A DNA stretch of 64,000 nt from Niebla homalea (lineage: Eukaryota > Ascomycota > Lecanoromycetes > Lecanorales > Ramalinaceae). Of this stretch, positions 11,134 to 22,319 are shown piece after piece. The position numbers were made by a program, and so were the translations under genes. The stretch lies in NCBI GenBank assembly GCA_019925105.1, contig JAHGAU010000004.1, positions 868,001-932,000 on the forward strand, written 5' to 3'. Every line of letters begins with the position of its first letter. Position 1 is the first letter of the stretch. The notes beneath the pieces are model-generated. The model was not told the origin of the DNA. It made no database searches and worked only from the letters and a program-made list of their open reading frames with translations.

Positions 11134-13314
11134 TACGCTGGTTTTTAAGGCATAAAAAGATATATTTAAGAAGTTAACGTAAAGTTAATTAAATATAAAG
11201 CTTATTAAAAACTTATTATTAAACCTAGTAAAAAAAGGGTAAAAAGAAAAGAGTCCTTAGATATATATGCGAGTATAATAATATCTATCCAATAATAATA
11301 TAATAAGGGCATTTTACATTAATAAATAATTAATATAACTTATAAAGCTTATTAAAAACCCTTTTATAAAACTTAATAAAAAAAATAAATAAGAAAAAAG
11401 TCTTTACGGTATTAATTAATAATTACCTAGGGCTTTATTATTAATTTATTACGCTATAATAAAGGTAAGCGTTATCGTAAAAACGGCATATAATTATAAT
11501 AAAACCTTTATTTTATTTTAAACTTCTTTTTTTTTCTTTTTAATAATCTTAATCGCTCTTATAAGTATAATATATTAAGGGTTTATACGAGTATTTATAA
11601 GTTAATACGCGTATAATTATATACCCTTATTATCCATATTATTATTATAATAAGTAACGTTAACGTTACGTAAGCATTTTACTTACGTTAATAATCCGCT
11701 TATTTTTATTTATTAATAAGATATATAAGTCTATTTTAATCTTTAAATAATATAACATATATATAACGACGCGTCGCCGGCGTAAGCATAAATATAATAT
11801 TAATAATATATATAGTAATATCTTATTCGACTTACTTCTTATAGGATAAGTTTTCGTATAAGCGGGGTTTTATACTTTACCGTAAGTATTATAATAAATA
11901 ATATTTAAGCCGTTATATCCTTATAAGTATCCTTAATATTACTATAGCGCTATTATCTTAATATATATATAGTTCCCGGACTAACTTTAATCCCGGGTAA
12001 CTCAGTAATTACGTAAATAACGCTACGTCGGTTCGTTATTTATCGGGGCGTTCGCCCGATACGTACGGAAGCGTAAAAGGATCCTTTAGGATTTAAAGGC
12101 CTTCCGATTAAATATTAATTAAATATTAATAACGGCCGGTTATACGGAATATACGTTCCGCCGGGTTATTATAAAAGTTAAAAGGGAAGCTTTAATTCTT
12201 TAAATGGAGAGAAATACGTTTACCGCACGCGTAATAGCGGCGGAGAAGGAAGTCCGCTTTTTTAAAGAGTAAATAAGTATATTTAATCCGCTTATAGCGT
12301 AACGGTATTAACGTTTAATAATTAAATCGAATTATTATAAAGGGTCCGGGTTTTCCGATATTAATTAATCCGTCGGAGGATTTACCTTTAAGTCTTGGTA
12401 CTTTACCGGCGATAAAAGGGTCTAACTCTAAGCTTTTAAGTACGCGTAGCTCGGGCTTTAACCCGTTTAAGGAGGAGGAAGAGAAGGTTATACCCTCCTT
12501 AATAGCGCCGTTAAGGGGGTTAGCTTTAACTTTTAAAAATAATGCCTTAGAATTGAGTTAAAGAGCCCCTTTAATGAATAATACTGGAAAAAAGCCTTTA
12601 ATTAAGGCGGAGAAAAAGGCGGAAAAGAAAAAAAGGAAAAAAATAAGGAAAGTATAACGCCCTTATACTTATCCTTAACCTTATTAACCCCTTCGTAAAA
12701 AAAGAGGGCCCGCGTTAATATAAAGTTATAGATTATTCTTTTATTTTTATACGTTAATATTACTGGAGTTCGGCGTTAAGCGTTAAAGTTAATAACATTA
12801 AACGTTAAGCGCTTATAATCTATATATTACTGGAATTAACATAACGGATAATATTATTAAAGTTACCGGAGCGTTAACGTAACCTTAGTAAATATACCTA
12901 TTGATCTCTTATTACCTTAACAACTTTATTTACTCGATATCCTTAACTTAATAGCGCGTTAAGCGCTTATAATTTAGCGTTTACGCTTTTTCGCTTTCGG
13001 TATTATCGCGGTTATTATTAAAGTTACTTTTATTAGTTATAATATTATAATAAAGATAGTCGCTTCCGTAACGTTAACTTATCCGTACGCGTAATACCCG
13101 TAATGGGTAAAGTTATTAATTAAAGCTTAAACTCTAATAATCTTACGGAAGGATAGTGTATAAGGGTTAAGTAGCTATAGTATTAATTATATATATAGCT
13201 ATTAACTATATATATAACCTCCGCTATCGTAACGCTATAACCTTATTTACGTTTCCTTTTACTCTATGTTATCTTATTGTATTATTCCTGTAGTTTTTAA
13301 AAGTGCTTTAAGTC
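11134..13314. other. 2.2-kb non-pol segment between chromodomain and 3' LTR
   Basis: This segment lies inside the gypsy element, downstream of the chromodomain, where chromoviruses normally have only a short untranslated region. About 12000-13100 is richer in G+C and CpG than pol. A short plus-strand frame opens at ATG 12204 (MERNTFTARVIAAEKE...) and stops at 12272. An imperfect direct repeat with TATAAAGCTTATTAAAAAC lies near 11176 and 11340. It could be an unusually long 3' region, a captured sequence or an older nested insertion; no internal target duplication was found to prove insertion. Confidence 0.5.
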
Positions 13315-16300
13315 CGTTTCTGGCACTTATTAATTATATTTAAAGCCTTAATTAACTTATTTAACCTAATATTAAATGCTTTTTTTACTTTTAACCCTAT
13401 TAATAATTTTTTTAATTACTTATTCCTCTTTATTATTAATTAATTTAAATATTTATATTATAGCTTCCGCCGTTTAATCGCCGGCGTAAATATAATAAGG
13501 CTTTAAAAAAGAAATATAAATAATAAAGTAAATTTAATAAATAATAAAGAGAAATAAACGGTACGTTTACGTTCCAATTTTATTATTAATTTTAAAGGGT
13601 CTTATAAATCGGGGCGTAAGCTTCTTACTTAATTACTTTAATTTAAGGTTTTTAATTTTTAATATTATTAAATTGCCGACGTTATATAACTTTAACTTAT
13701 ATTTCTTATTATACGTTTTTTAAGTTAATTTAATAATATAACGTTATCGGTTTATTAATATTAATTATATTTTATATAAGATTTTAACCTTATCTTTTAT
13801 TATAAATATTTCTTTTTTTATAAGTTTATCCTTAAATTTAAAATAAATATTTAAATTATAATTATATATCGCTATAAAAAAGTTATAGCTTAAAATTAAG
13901 TATTCTAAGTTTATATAAATAAATTTAATTAAAAAAAATAGCTTTACTTAATTTATTTACTCGGAACTAACGAAGGTCCTTAAATATTATTTAAAGCTTT
14001 AATTTTAACGCTTTATTTAATTATCCATTTACGGGTAAAAAATAATATTTAATTTACGCTTTATTTTCACGTAATAATATATTAAACCCCAGAATTTATT
14101 AATAAATAAAAACCCTTAATTAATTACGATTCTAGTTAACGTATTATAATATAATATAATTTCTTTAAAAAAAAGGTTTATTAACGTAATAATATTAATT
14201 TATTTTATAATAAAGAGGTATTTATATATCTTTATATATTTATTTATAATTATTAAAATTAAATTATAAACGTTACCCTTAACTTTATTTATGGGTAAGC
14301 CGGTAATAAAATTTATATTAAGTTCTTTTTAAAATACGGCCAGTTAAGGGAGTAAAGTAAGTTCGCCGTAAAGGCGGTAATATAGTACCTTAATCCTTTA
14401 ATAAGTATTATACGTTTTAATATAATTATTAACTTAAGCTTTTAAGCCGTTTTAATAATATTTACGGGCCAGAAACTTATAAGTTTTTTTGGCTCCAAAA
14501 TAGCCCGTTAACGGATTATTATAATACTTATTAATTAACTCTTCTTTAACCGCTTTATCCCGGGGGACGTATATACGGCCCTTATAAGTAATAAGGTTAT
14601 TAAAATTGAGTTTTTAAGTATTATTATGACCTTAATAAAAATACGTTAACGTTATATTATCGTTCTTAATTTTATATATAAATATATCGTTAACTTATAA
14701 ATCCTTAATAAGTAATTTAATTAGCTTGGATTCCTTATAAGGCTTTTTAAGTAATTATTGAATTTCTTTTTATAGAATAATAATTTAAATACCTCTTAAA
14801 GTAAATAATAATTAATAATTAATAGTTATTATCCACCGGTACTCCGTTAATTTATCGGATTAAAGTATAAGCTTATTCTATAAAGTAAATAATAAAAGAA
14901 TATTAAAAAATAAAACTCCTTTATAATTTAAACGTTTCAATAAAGGATTAATAAGGTTTATTTTACCTTAATAATAAAATACTTTAAAGTTATAATTAAT
15001 AAGTTTTAAAGCTTATTTAACTTAATACGGGCTTAACGTTAATTATTTTATAAACCCTTAAAAGTTATTATAATCTATTTATATTTAAATAGCTTTAAGG
15101 CTCCTTTTTAAATAATGCCGTTATTACTTAAACGTTATAATAATAATGAAAAGCTCTTAATTATACGTTTTATAATTTTATTTAATAAAAATTATTTTTT
15201 TAAATTAATACGTAATTAAGTATTAATAACTTTCCTTAAATTTTTAAGATAAGATATTTATAATAATAAAATTAAATATATTAATTTTTACTCGTACCCC
15301 CCGTTTTAAGTTAAAATAACGGAATAATAATACGTTAATAAATATTTTACGGAGTTGGCGGAACGCCGTATTAACCGTATTATTCTACTTTAATAAGTTA
15401 GCTTTTTTTTTTTTTTTACTGTTTTTAAGTAAACTAATTAAGGGCTTAATTATCCTTAAATATTTATAAATAAAATAATAATAAAAATTTATAAAGCTTA
15501 AAAAGACTTATACTTCCCGGTAAATTTTTAAAATAAATTAATCCTTAATAATTTAAATATGCTTTTAATCCATTTAAATCCCTTTAATAAAAACAATAAA
15601 CTTTAAAAACTTTACTTAAGTAATATTAAATTAATATTTCTTAAGGTTAACGTAAAGTTAAAATTAATAAAGTCACTTAAAAACCTATTAAATATAACGT
15701 TAATAATCCGCTGGATTTTTATTAAATATTAAAATATCGTTTAAGTAAATTATATAAGTTATATTAATAAAGTTAATAAAAATACGGTTAATATAAACTT
15801 AAAAGATCGCCGGAACGTTAATTAATCTAAACGGTATAATGAAATACTTAAAGTAACCATAACGTATACGGAATACTATTTTTTACTTATCGCCGGACTT
15901 AATTTGTAGCCGGTAATAAGCATCCTTAAAGTCTAACTTAATAAACCGTTTAAAGTTATTTAGCCGGTTAAGGGTCTCGATAATTAAAGGTAATAAGTAT
16001 CGATTTTTGACTATAACCGTATTTAACCTATGGTAATCAATATAAAAATAAAGGCCACCGTCCTTTTTAAGTATAAAAAGGATTAAGGCGTTTACGGGCG
16101 ACGTTAAGTAATAAATTTAACCTTAGGTTATAATATTTTTAAGATACCGCTAAAGCTCCGTTAACTTTACTTAAAATAAATTATATAAGGGACTATATAG
16201 TAATTCTTTATTATTTAAGTTAATAGCGTAATCCTTTTATTTCAATTTAAATAAGGTATTAGTTATATTATTGGAAAAGATATTTATATACTCGTTTAAC

Positions 16301-17990
16301 TCCCTTAGGACGCTCCGGCTAATAAAGTTTTTTATAGTACCTATACGCGTTAAATTACTTTAAGGGACTCGCGGTATTTTTAAACGCTCCATCGTTACGC
16401 TTATGTAAACAATTATAAAGACCTTATTAATTTCCGTTAAACTTTAATTAAAGTTATAATCGTTATTAATCTATAATTTATAAGAATTAACCTTAAAATA
16501 TTATTTACCCGCCGCCGGATCAATCGTTATTTATAAGATACGTAAAGTTAATAAACTAAGGACCACGTTTAGACCTTCTTAATTAATAACGTAAAAGAGT
16601 ATCTTATATTGCTTTTTTTACTTTTAATTATTAATTAAATAATATTATAATTAATAAACGTTATAATAAAAGATCTACTTATTATTAAGAAAAGCCGTTT
16701 ACGGTAAGACGGCGGGAGTTAACTATAAGTCTTATTAAACTGTATATACTTATAAAATTAAATTTATTTAAGCTTTAATATTAATTAATATACTTAATAA
16801 TTAAGGATTATCTTAAAAACTTATTTAATCCTTAATAATAAAAGTTAAGTATACTTTTAATTATTTTTTATTAATTCCGACCTTAAGGCGTTACCGGGAT
16901 TTTATAGTTATTATTAAGATTTTATTCTATAAAAGGGTAGGGTAATCGGATATATAATAACCTTTACCGTAATAGATATAATACTTAATATTCTTATTTA
17001 CTTTAAAAACGGCATTAGAATTTTTGGGTATAATTTTACGCTTTTAACCGCGAGAATTAATTTTAATAAGGGTATACGTTGGTTTCGAGCCGTTAAAATT
17101 AAATTTAAATACCCTATTTTTAAGGGATTTACCCTTATTAACTTTCTGATTATTATTAGTGGTACGCTTTAGGTTATTCTCCTATATAATCGTTACCGTT
17201 ACGATATCGTCCCGGGTTCTTAATACCCTATTAATTACGAGGATTTTAATTTTAAGCTCCGGTAAAAGCTTTATAAAAAATATATAAGCATAAAACTTAT
17301 TTAATAATAATAATAAGTTTTTTTTTATAATCTTTAAAGTATTACGGAACTACGTTATTTTTTAATTAAAGTATTATTTAATATCCTTAAACCGCTTATA
17401 ATAAGAGAACTAGCGGTTCTTTAAATTAATTATTAAATTTAAGAGTTTATCTTTAAGCTCTTAATAGTTTATTCTGTTGATTTCCTTATCCGGTAAATTA
17501 AAGATCTTATAAGAGATAAACCTTAAATAAAAAATTATTTTTTTTCTTTTAATAAGGAAGTATTTAGGATAAAGTATAAATTATCTCTTTAAGTTAATAA
17601 ATTACGTTTAATACTTATCCTTAAACTTATTTTAATATAACTTAAACCTTTCCGGATAAAAAGACTTGCTTTTATAGGGTAAAATAAAACCCGTTAATAG
17701 CGCGCCGTCGGTATAAAGCTTAATAATAAGGTTAATATAAGGGAGAATCCCGGAACGCGAACCTTTATATTATGCGTTAACGCGGCTAAATATATACTTT
17801 TAATAAGTATAATTTTTAACCTTAAGCCGGTTAACTTTAAATTATAATTCTAAAAGTTAAACTTATTAAGTTATAATATTACGACGGCGTTACGCCGCTT
17901 TAATCTGTTTAATTATAATAAAAAGGTTCTTAACTAAAAAGTGAATATTATTTTTTTATTTTAAGGTTTATTAAGTTAATTAAATATTTA
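13315..17990 (-). pseudogene. Gypsy gag-pol remains (RT, RNase H, integrase, chromodomain)
   Basis: All domains read on the minus strand with in-frame stops. Reverse transcriptase: KLDFKDAYYRLQIK at about 15899-15941 and the active site as YLNDILIF at about 15720-15752, where the family has YLDD. Integrase zinc-binding start: GRIYVPRDKAV followed by NNPLTGYFGAKKTY near 14490-14600, matching the usual PLAGHFG context, with one His changed to Tyr. Chromodomain at about 13315-13440: EE*VIKKIINRV, then SI*Y*VK*VN* and VPET, which fits the EEWxVEKIL...YLVKW...WEPE pattern if stops were Trp or Gln. Gag lies to the right, about 16900-17990, too mutated to delimit. Confidence 0.85.
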
Positions 17991-18040
17991 TTATAACGGT
18001 AACGTTAAGCTTTCTCCTTAATAAAGAAGAAGAATTAAAA

Positions 18041-18386
18041 TATTAAATTAATTCCGCTAATAGTACGTTAACGGGATTAATAAAAATAAATATAGAAAAC
18101 GTAACGTTACGGTTTAAATACTTAGGTATTACTTTAATAAGTAAATTAATAATAAGATTAATTCTTAAGGAACTTAAAAAGAATTAAGGCATAATTTTTA
18201 CTTAAGGTAAAAATAATAATTACCCCGCTTTACGCCTGTTAAGCTACGGCTCATGAATAACGTATACCAAGGCCGTTGCCAAGGCCCTTTACCAAGGCCC
18301 TTTACCAAGGCTTAACGGCCTACCTTGGCGCAGCAGTATGGCGCACCACTGTGGCGCCGGCGCAGAGATGGCGCTAGCTGCTAACA
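18041..18386 (-). repeat. 5' LTR of the gypsy chromovirus (right end)
   Basis: 346 bp, ends GCGCTAGCTGCTAACA on the plus strand. The outer 150 bp is clean and the inner 200 bp heavily RIP-mutated, the mirror image of the left LTR. Confidence 0.93.
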
Positions 18387-19014
18387 TTATTTATCTTAAA
18401 GGTAAATAACGATTATATGCCCTTATTAATCCTTTTTTTTAATTTATAATTATATTTATCGATATTATAATTACGTCTCTCCTATAATTCTATAAACCCT
18501 TTAATCCGAGGCTTATTTAAATACTTAAATTTTACTTATAGATCCGAGCTATATTATTAACGCGACTGAAAATAATACCGGTAATATTTATATAATTAAT
18601 TTCCCAGTATATCTCGATTATTAATATGGTTATATTAATAATTAAGCTTTAAACTCCTTATTTTACTTTTTAAGGCGAGACTATTACTATAATCGTATAT
18701 TAATATTATTTAATAAGAAGTCTACGGAGTATATTTAAGTATAAAAATACCTTAAGTACCTTATATATATATAAAGATAATAAAGCGCGTTATCTTAATC
18801 ATAAAAATTAAAAAGCCACCGCTAACTTTATAATAATATTATAGAAAAACGTAATTATTAAGCAATTAATATCTTTAGATAATAATTTATTATATTAACC
18901 TTAAGTATAGTTAATACGTATAATTTTTATAAGGCACCCGTAAGGTATACCTTCAGGAATAAATACCTTAACTTTAAGATAAACTACCTTTAAAGTTAAC
19001 CCCGGAACTCCCCC
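18387..19014. other. Unassigned RIP-degraded DNA right of the gypsy element
   Basis: Continuation of the insertion target after the TTATT duplication. No domain recognised. It runs into the composite satellite at about 19015. Confidence 0.4.
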
Positions 19015-20170
19015 TTAATCCATATATTTATCGCAATATTTATCGTAATATTTATCGTAATATTTATCGTAATATTTATCGTAATATTTATCGTAATATT
19101 TATAAATACCGTCTTTACCCTTATTATTTTTATTATCTTGATAATTAACATTATTCCCGTTATTACCTTTATAAGATTTATAAATACCGTTATTATTGGT
19201 TATTGCTTTCATAATAATAGCCTACGCCTTAATTCAACATTCCCCCCGGAAGTCTTCCCGGGATCCACCCTAAAAGCTACCCCCGGGTGTTTATTTATCG
19301 CAATATTTATCGTAATATTTATCGCAATATTTATCGCAATATCTATGGCAATATTTGGTTATACTATTTGTAGACCGTCCTTACCGTTATTGCTTTTATA
19401 AGATTGCTGGATAACATTATTGCCGTTATTACCTTTATGAAATCTATAGATACCGTTATTGCTATTAATTATTATTATCGTAATAATAAAATTAAACCGC
19501 GCGATTCAATTTAATATTTTACTTTTAAAGCTACCCTTTAAATTCATTCCGGGAGCAACTTTTAAAGCTACCTTTTATTATAATATTTATCGTAATATAT
19601 TTATCGTAATACGTATCGTAATATTTTAAGTTAATATATTTATATAATTATTACCGTTATTACCTTCATAATATTTATATAAACCTTTATTATCGTTAAT
19701 TATTATTATTAATTATTGGTCATTATAATAATTTAATTCAATATTATACCTTTGAAGCTTTCCCCTTAAACCTATCCCGAAATTTACCCTTAAGGTACCT
19801 ATTTATCGCAATATATATCGCAATATTTATTATAATATTTTATAGTACTTTTAATTATATATTATTAATAATTATTGTTTTTAACGTTATTACTTTTATA
19901 AATTTAATAAATATTATTACCGTTATCTTTATAAGATTTATAACGCCGTCTTTATTTTTAATTATTGCTATTATAATAATATTTTAACCCGTATACCTTA
20001 ATCCAACATTTTACCCCCGGAGTTACCTTCTGAATCTATACCGGAAGTAACTTTTAAAGCGATATTTATTATAATATTTATTATAACATTTATTATAATC
20101 TTTATTGTAATATATATTATAGTATTTTAAGCTAATATAATTATAAATACGTTATTGCCGTTTTACTAAT
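19015..20170. repeat. Composite satellite: five ~230-267-bp units with internal 12-bp repeats
   Basis: Five higher-order units each hold a block of 12-bp repeats (TTTATCGYAATA) followed by a spacer with GTTATTACCTTTATAA, then GTTATTGxTATT and a stretch like TTCAACATTCCCCCCGGA. The 12-mer blocks lie at about 19021-19105, 19290-19355, 19576-19625, 19799-19838 and 20058-20125. Spacer anchors fall near 19160, 19427, 19657, 19887 and 20153, giving spacings of roughly 267, 230, 230 and 266 bp. RIP damage grows from left to right. On the minus strand the first unit reads as Lys-Tyr-Tyr-Asp tetrapeptides and Asn-Asn-Gly runs; a 65-residue frame at 19015-19212 and an 87-residue plus-strand frame at 19138-19401 result from the repeat and are not evidence of a gene. 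Confidence 0.85.
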
Positions 20171-21754
20171 TATATATTCTATGTTATTATACTATACTAT
20201 TATAGCTTAATAGCTTTATAATCTTATTATTAATTATAGAAGGTATTAAGGGCTTATACGGACGTAATAGGGCTATTACCGGTGTTATTACCAAAATTTA
20301 ACCCATTAAATTTAACCTATAGGGCCGATATTAAAAAATGATACCTATAATTTACTTTCTCCTTCACCTTTATCTTCTTTATTACCTTTTTTATCTCCTT
20401 CTTCTTTATTTCCTTTATTTAAGGTTATATAGATAATAAAACTTTATCCAAAGCTTATAACCGCTTATAAAAAGATAAAGATATTCTATAGTTATAAAAG
20501 TACGTTTATATTCTATTACCTTTTAACGTTATAATTATTAACGAATATATTTAATCCTTATATTATTTAAGTTTATAGTATTTAAAATTATCTTTTATTC
20601 CTTTATAATACCGTTCTAAAGAACTCTATTAAAGTATTTATAACTATAATTCGTCTTTAAGGGGTTATTGGATAACTTTAATCTTTTACCTTTATAGCTT
20701 TATAGTTCGTTAAGCAGATTTATAAAGATTTCTATTAAAGTACTTATAGTTATAATTCGTCTTTAAGGAGTTATAAGTTAATTAAGAAAATAAATTAAAT
20801 AAACGTTATAATCGTTAATAAAGATTAAGCTTTTAAGGCTATAGCCTTATTTAATTTAAACGATTCTTATAACCCGCGGGCTTTTTACGTTAATAAGGCT
20901 GGTTTAATATTAAAGTATATTATAAACGTTAAGAGAGTTTATACAGATAAAAATTACGTTTCTTAAATTAATTAATCCGGATAAAAAGGATATACTTAAC
21001 TAGTTATAATAAATACGGTTTTAAAGTAGTAAACCTTAATAAGAGCCTACGATCATAATATAAAGGAGCTAAAAAAGATTATAATCGTTAAAGATTAATT
21101 CTTTTATCGATTAATCTATTTAAGTCTATAATAGATTAAAGCTATAAAGTATTATTATATAAGGCCCGGGTCTCTTAAAATATAAAGGGGACTTTATAAC
21201 CGTATTATCCAAGGAAAACGTCCCGTTTATCTTTAAGTTACCATAATTAATTACGCTTAATCCGAATAAGTAATATTACGTTTCTGCCTCTTTAAAGATT
21301 AACTTTATTAAGGTCCTTTTATATAAGTATAAAGTATAAGTAAAATAAAGGGTATTCTTTAATTCCACCTAAAAACCGTCTCCGTTATTAAAGATTAATC
21401 TATAGGTAAATCTTCTCTTATCGAGGGTATTCTTCCCTTTAAGTCAGAAAGGATACCTCTACCTTAGATCCTAAAAGGATACCGTTATTTTAAATCCCAA
21501 CTTAAGCGGATATTAACGTTTATAATTTGCCGACCTCCTTTTAAGAAGCTACTTTAATATATTTAAATATGGCTTTTAATTAAGGCCCCGTAATATTTAT
21601 AGAACGTCCCGCCGTCCCAATTAATTCGAAATCCATAATCCTTAGCCGATAAAGCGTAAATAGCTTTATAATATCTTTATACCGTTTAAAGGCGGCCTTA
21701 TTATATATAGGCCCGAATCCGATCGATCACTAAGGGGTTATTAAATTATTACGG
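20171..21754. other. Unassigned degraded DNA with one 48-bp direct repeat
   Basis: No element ends or domains recognised. A 48-bp sequence at 20621-20668 recurs at 20727-20774 with a few transitions (core CTATTAAAGTA, ATAATTCGTCTTTAAGG). About 21140-21750 is less A+T-rich and carries CCCGGGTCTC and several CCGCC/GGCGG words, as if from a less damaged element. Confidence 0.45.
20621..20774. repeat. 48-bp direct repeat, 106-bp spacing
   Basis: Units 20621-20668 and 20727-20774. Differences are mainly transitions. Two copies only. Confidence 0.7.
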
Positions 21755-22100
21755 ATCCGGTACAGGTAATGGATCCCGTATAGGTGGTGGATGTAAAGCA
21801 GTCTTGATAATGCAGTCTTAATAGTGCAGTCTTAATGGTACAGTCTTGGTAGTATAGTCTTAGTGGTGCAGTCTTGGTGGTACAGTCTTAATAATGGAAG
21901 TAGAGCGATCTTAATAATGGATGTAGCACAGTTTTGGTGGATGCAGCATAGTCTTAATGGATATAGTATAGTCTTAATGGATATAGTACAGTCTTAATAG
22001 ATACAGTACAGTCTTAGTAAATATAGCGCAGTCATAATAGGTACAGCGCAGTCTTAATAATGGATACAGGTAGTCTTAATAATGGATATAGGTACCATCT
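21755..22100. repeat. YAGTCTTRRT minisatellite, ~15 core copies
   Basis: About fifteen copies of a ten-base core (C/T)AGTCTT(A/G)(A/G)T. From about 21799 to 21890 the cores repeat at about 15 bp with linkers such as GGTG or AATG. From about 21920 to 22095 the spacing is about 20 bp with linker GGATAYAGYA. Flanking words GGATCCGGTACAGGTAATGG and GGTGGTGGATG look like a decayed related array. CpA and TpG survive at many units, so RIP is weaker here than around it. Confidence 0.85.
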
Positions 22101-22207
22101 TCTTCTAAGGATTTATACTAAGAATTACTTATTTAAACAAGATATTACCCTACTATTTAAATTATACTAACTGGAATAATAAGCTTAATAATTAAAACCC
22201 TTTAAAA

Positions 22208-22305
22208 AGCCAAGACGATCTTGAAGCTAAAACGGTCTTAAGACGGTCTCAAGACGATCTTAAATATAAGACGGTTATAAGACCGTCCCAAAACGATCTC
22301 GAAAG
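22208..22305. repeat. Cluster of AAGACGGTCTT-like short inverted repeats
   Basis: Within 100 bp the words AAGACGATCTT, ACGGTCTT, AAGACGGTCTC, AAGACGATCTT, AAGACGGTT, AAGACCGTCCC and AAACGATCTCG follow each other every 11-15 bp. Each is itself a near-palindrome AAGAC(N)GTCTT. No array with even spacers of CRISPR size is formed. Confidence 0.75.
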
Positions 22306-22319
22306 TTTAGGGGAACCCC

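Larger units (their letters stand above)
10772..18386 (-). mobile_element. Full-length Ty3/gypsy chromovirus, minus strand, 7615 bp
   Basis: Two 346-bp LTRs (10772-11117 and 18041-18386) bound the element, and TTATT at 10767-10771 and 18387-18391 is a 5-bp target duplication. Read on the minus strand the order is 5' LTR, Gag region, protease/reverse transcriptase, RNase H, integrase with an H2C2-type N-terminus, chromodomain, then about 2.2 kb without recognised coding, a polypurine tract and the 3' LTR. Integrase after reverse transcriptase defines Ty3/gypsy and the chromodomain defines the chromovirus branch. The element is dead: every domain carries several in-frame stops. A second copy forms the outer shell of the nest at 24087-58189. 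Confidence 0.93.

Noticed and set aside
19015..19401. 65- and 87-residue frames on opposite strands
   Set aside because: Both fall in the composite satellite and follow its period; the other units do not keep them open.
22208..22305. Possible CRISPR-like array
   Set aside because: Units are 11-15 bp apart with no unique spacers, and the genome is fungal by its elements.
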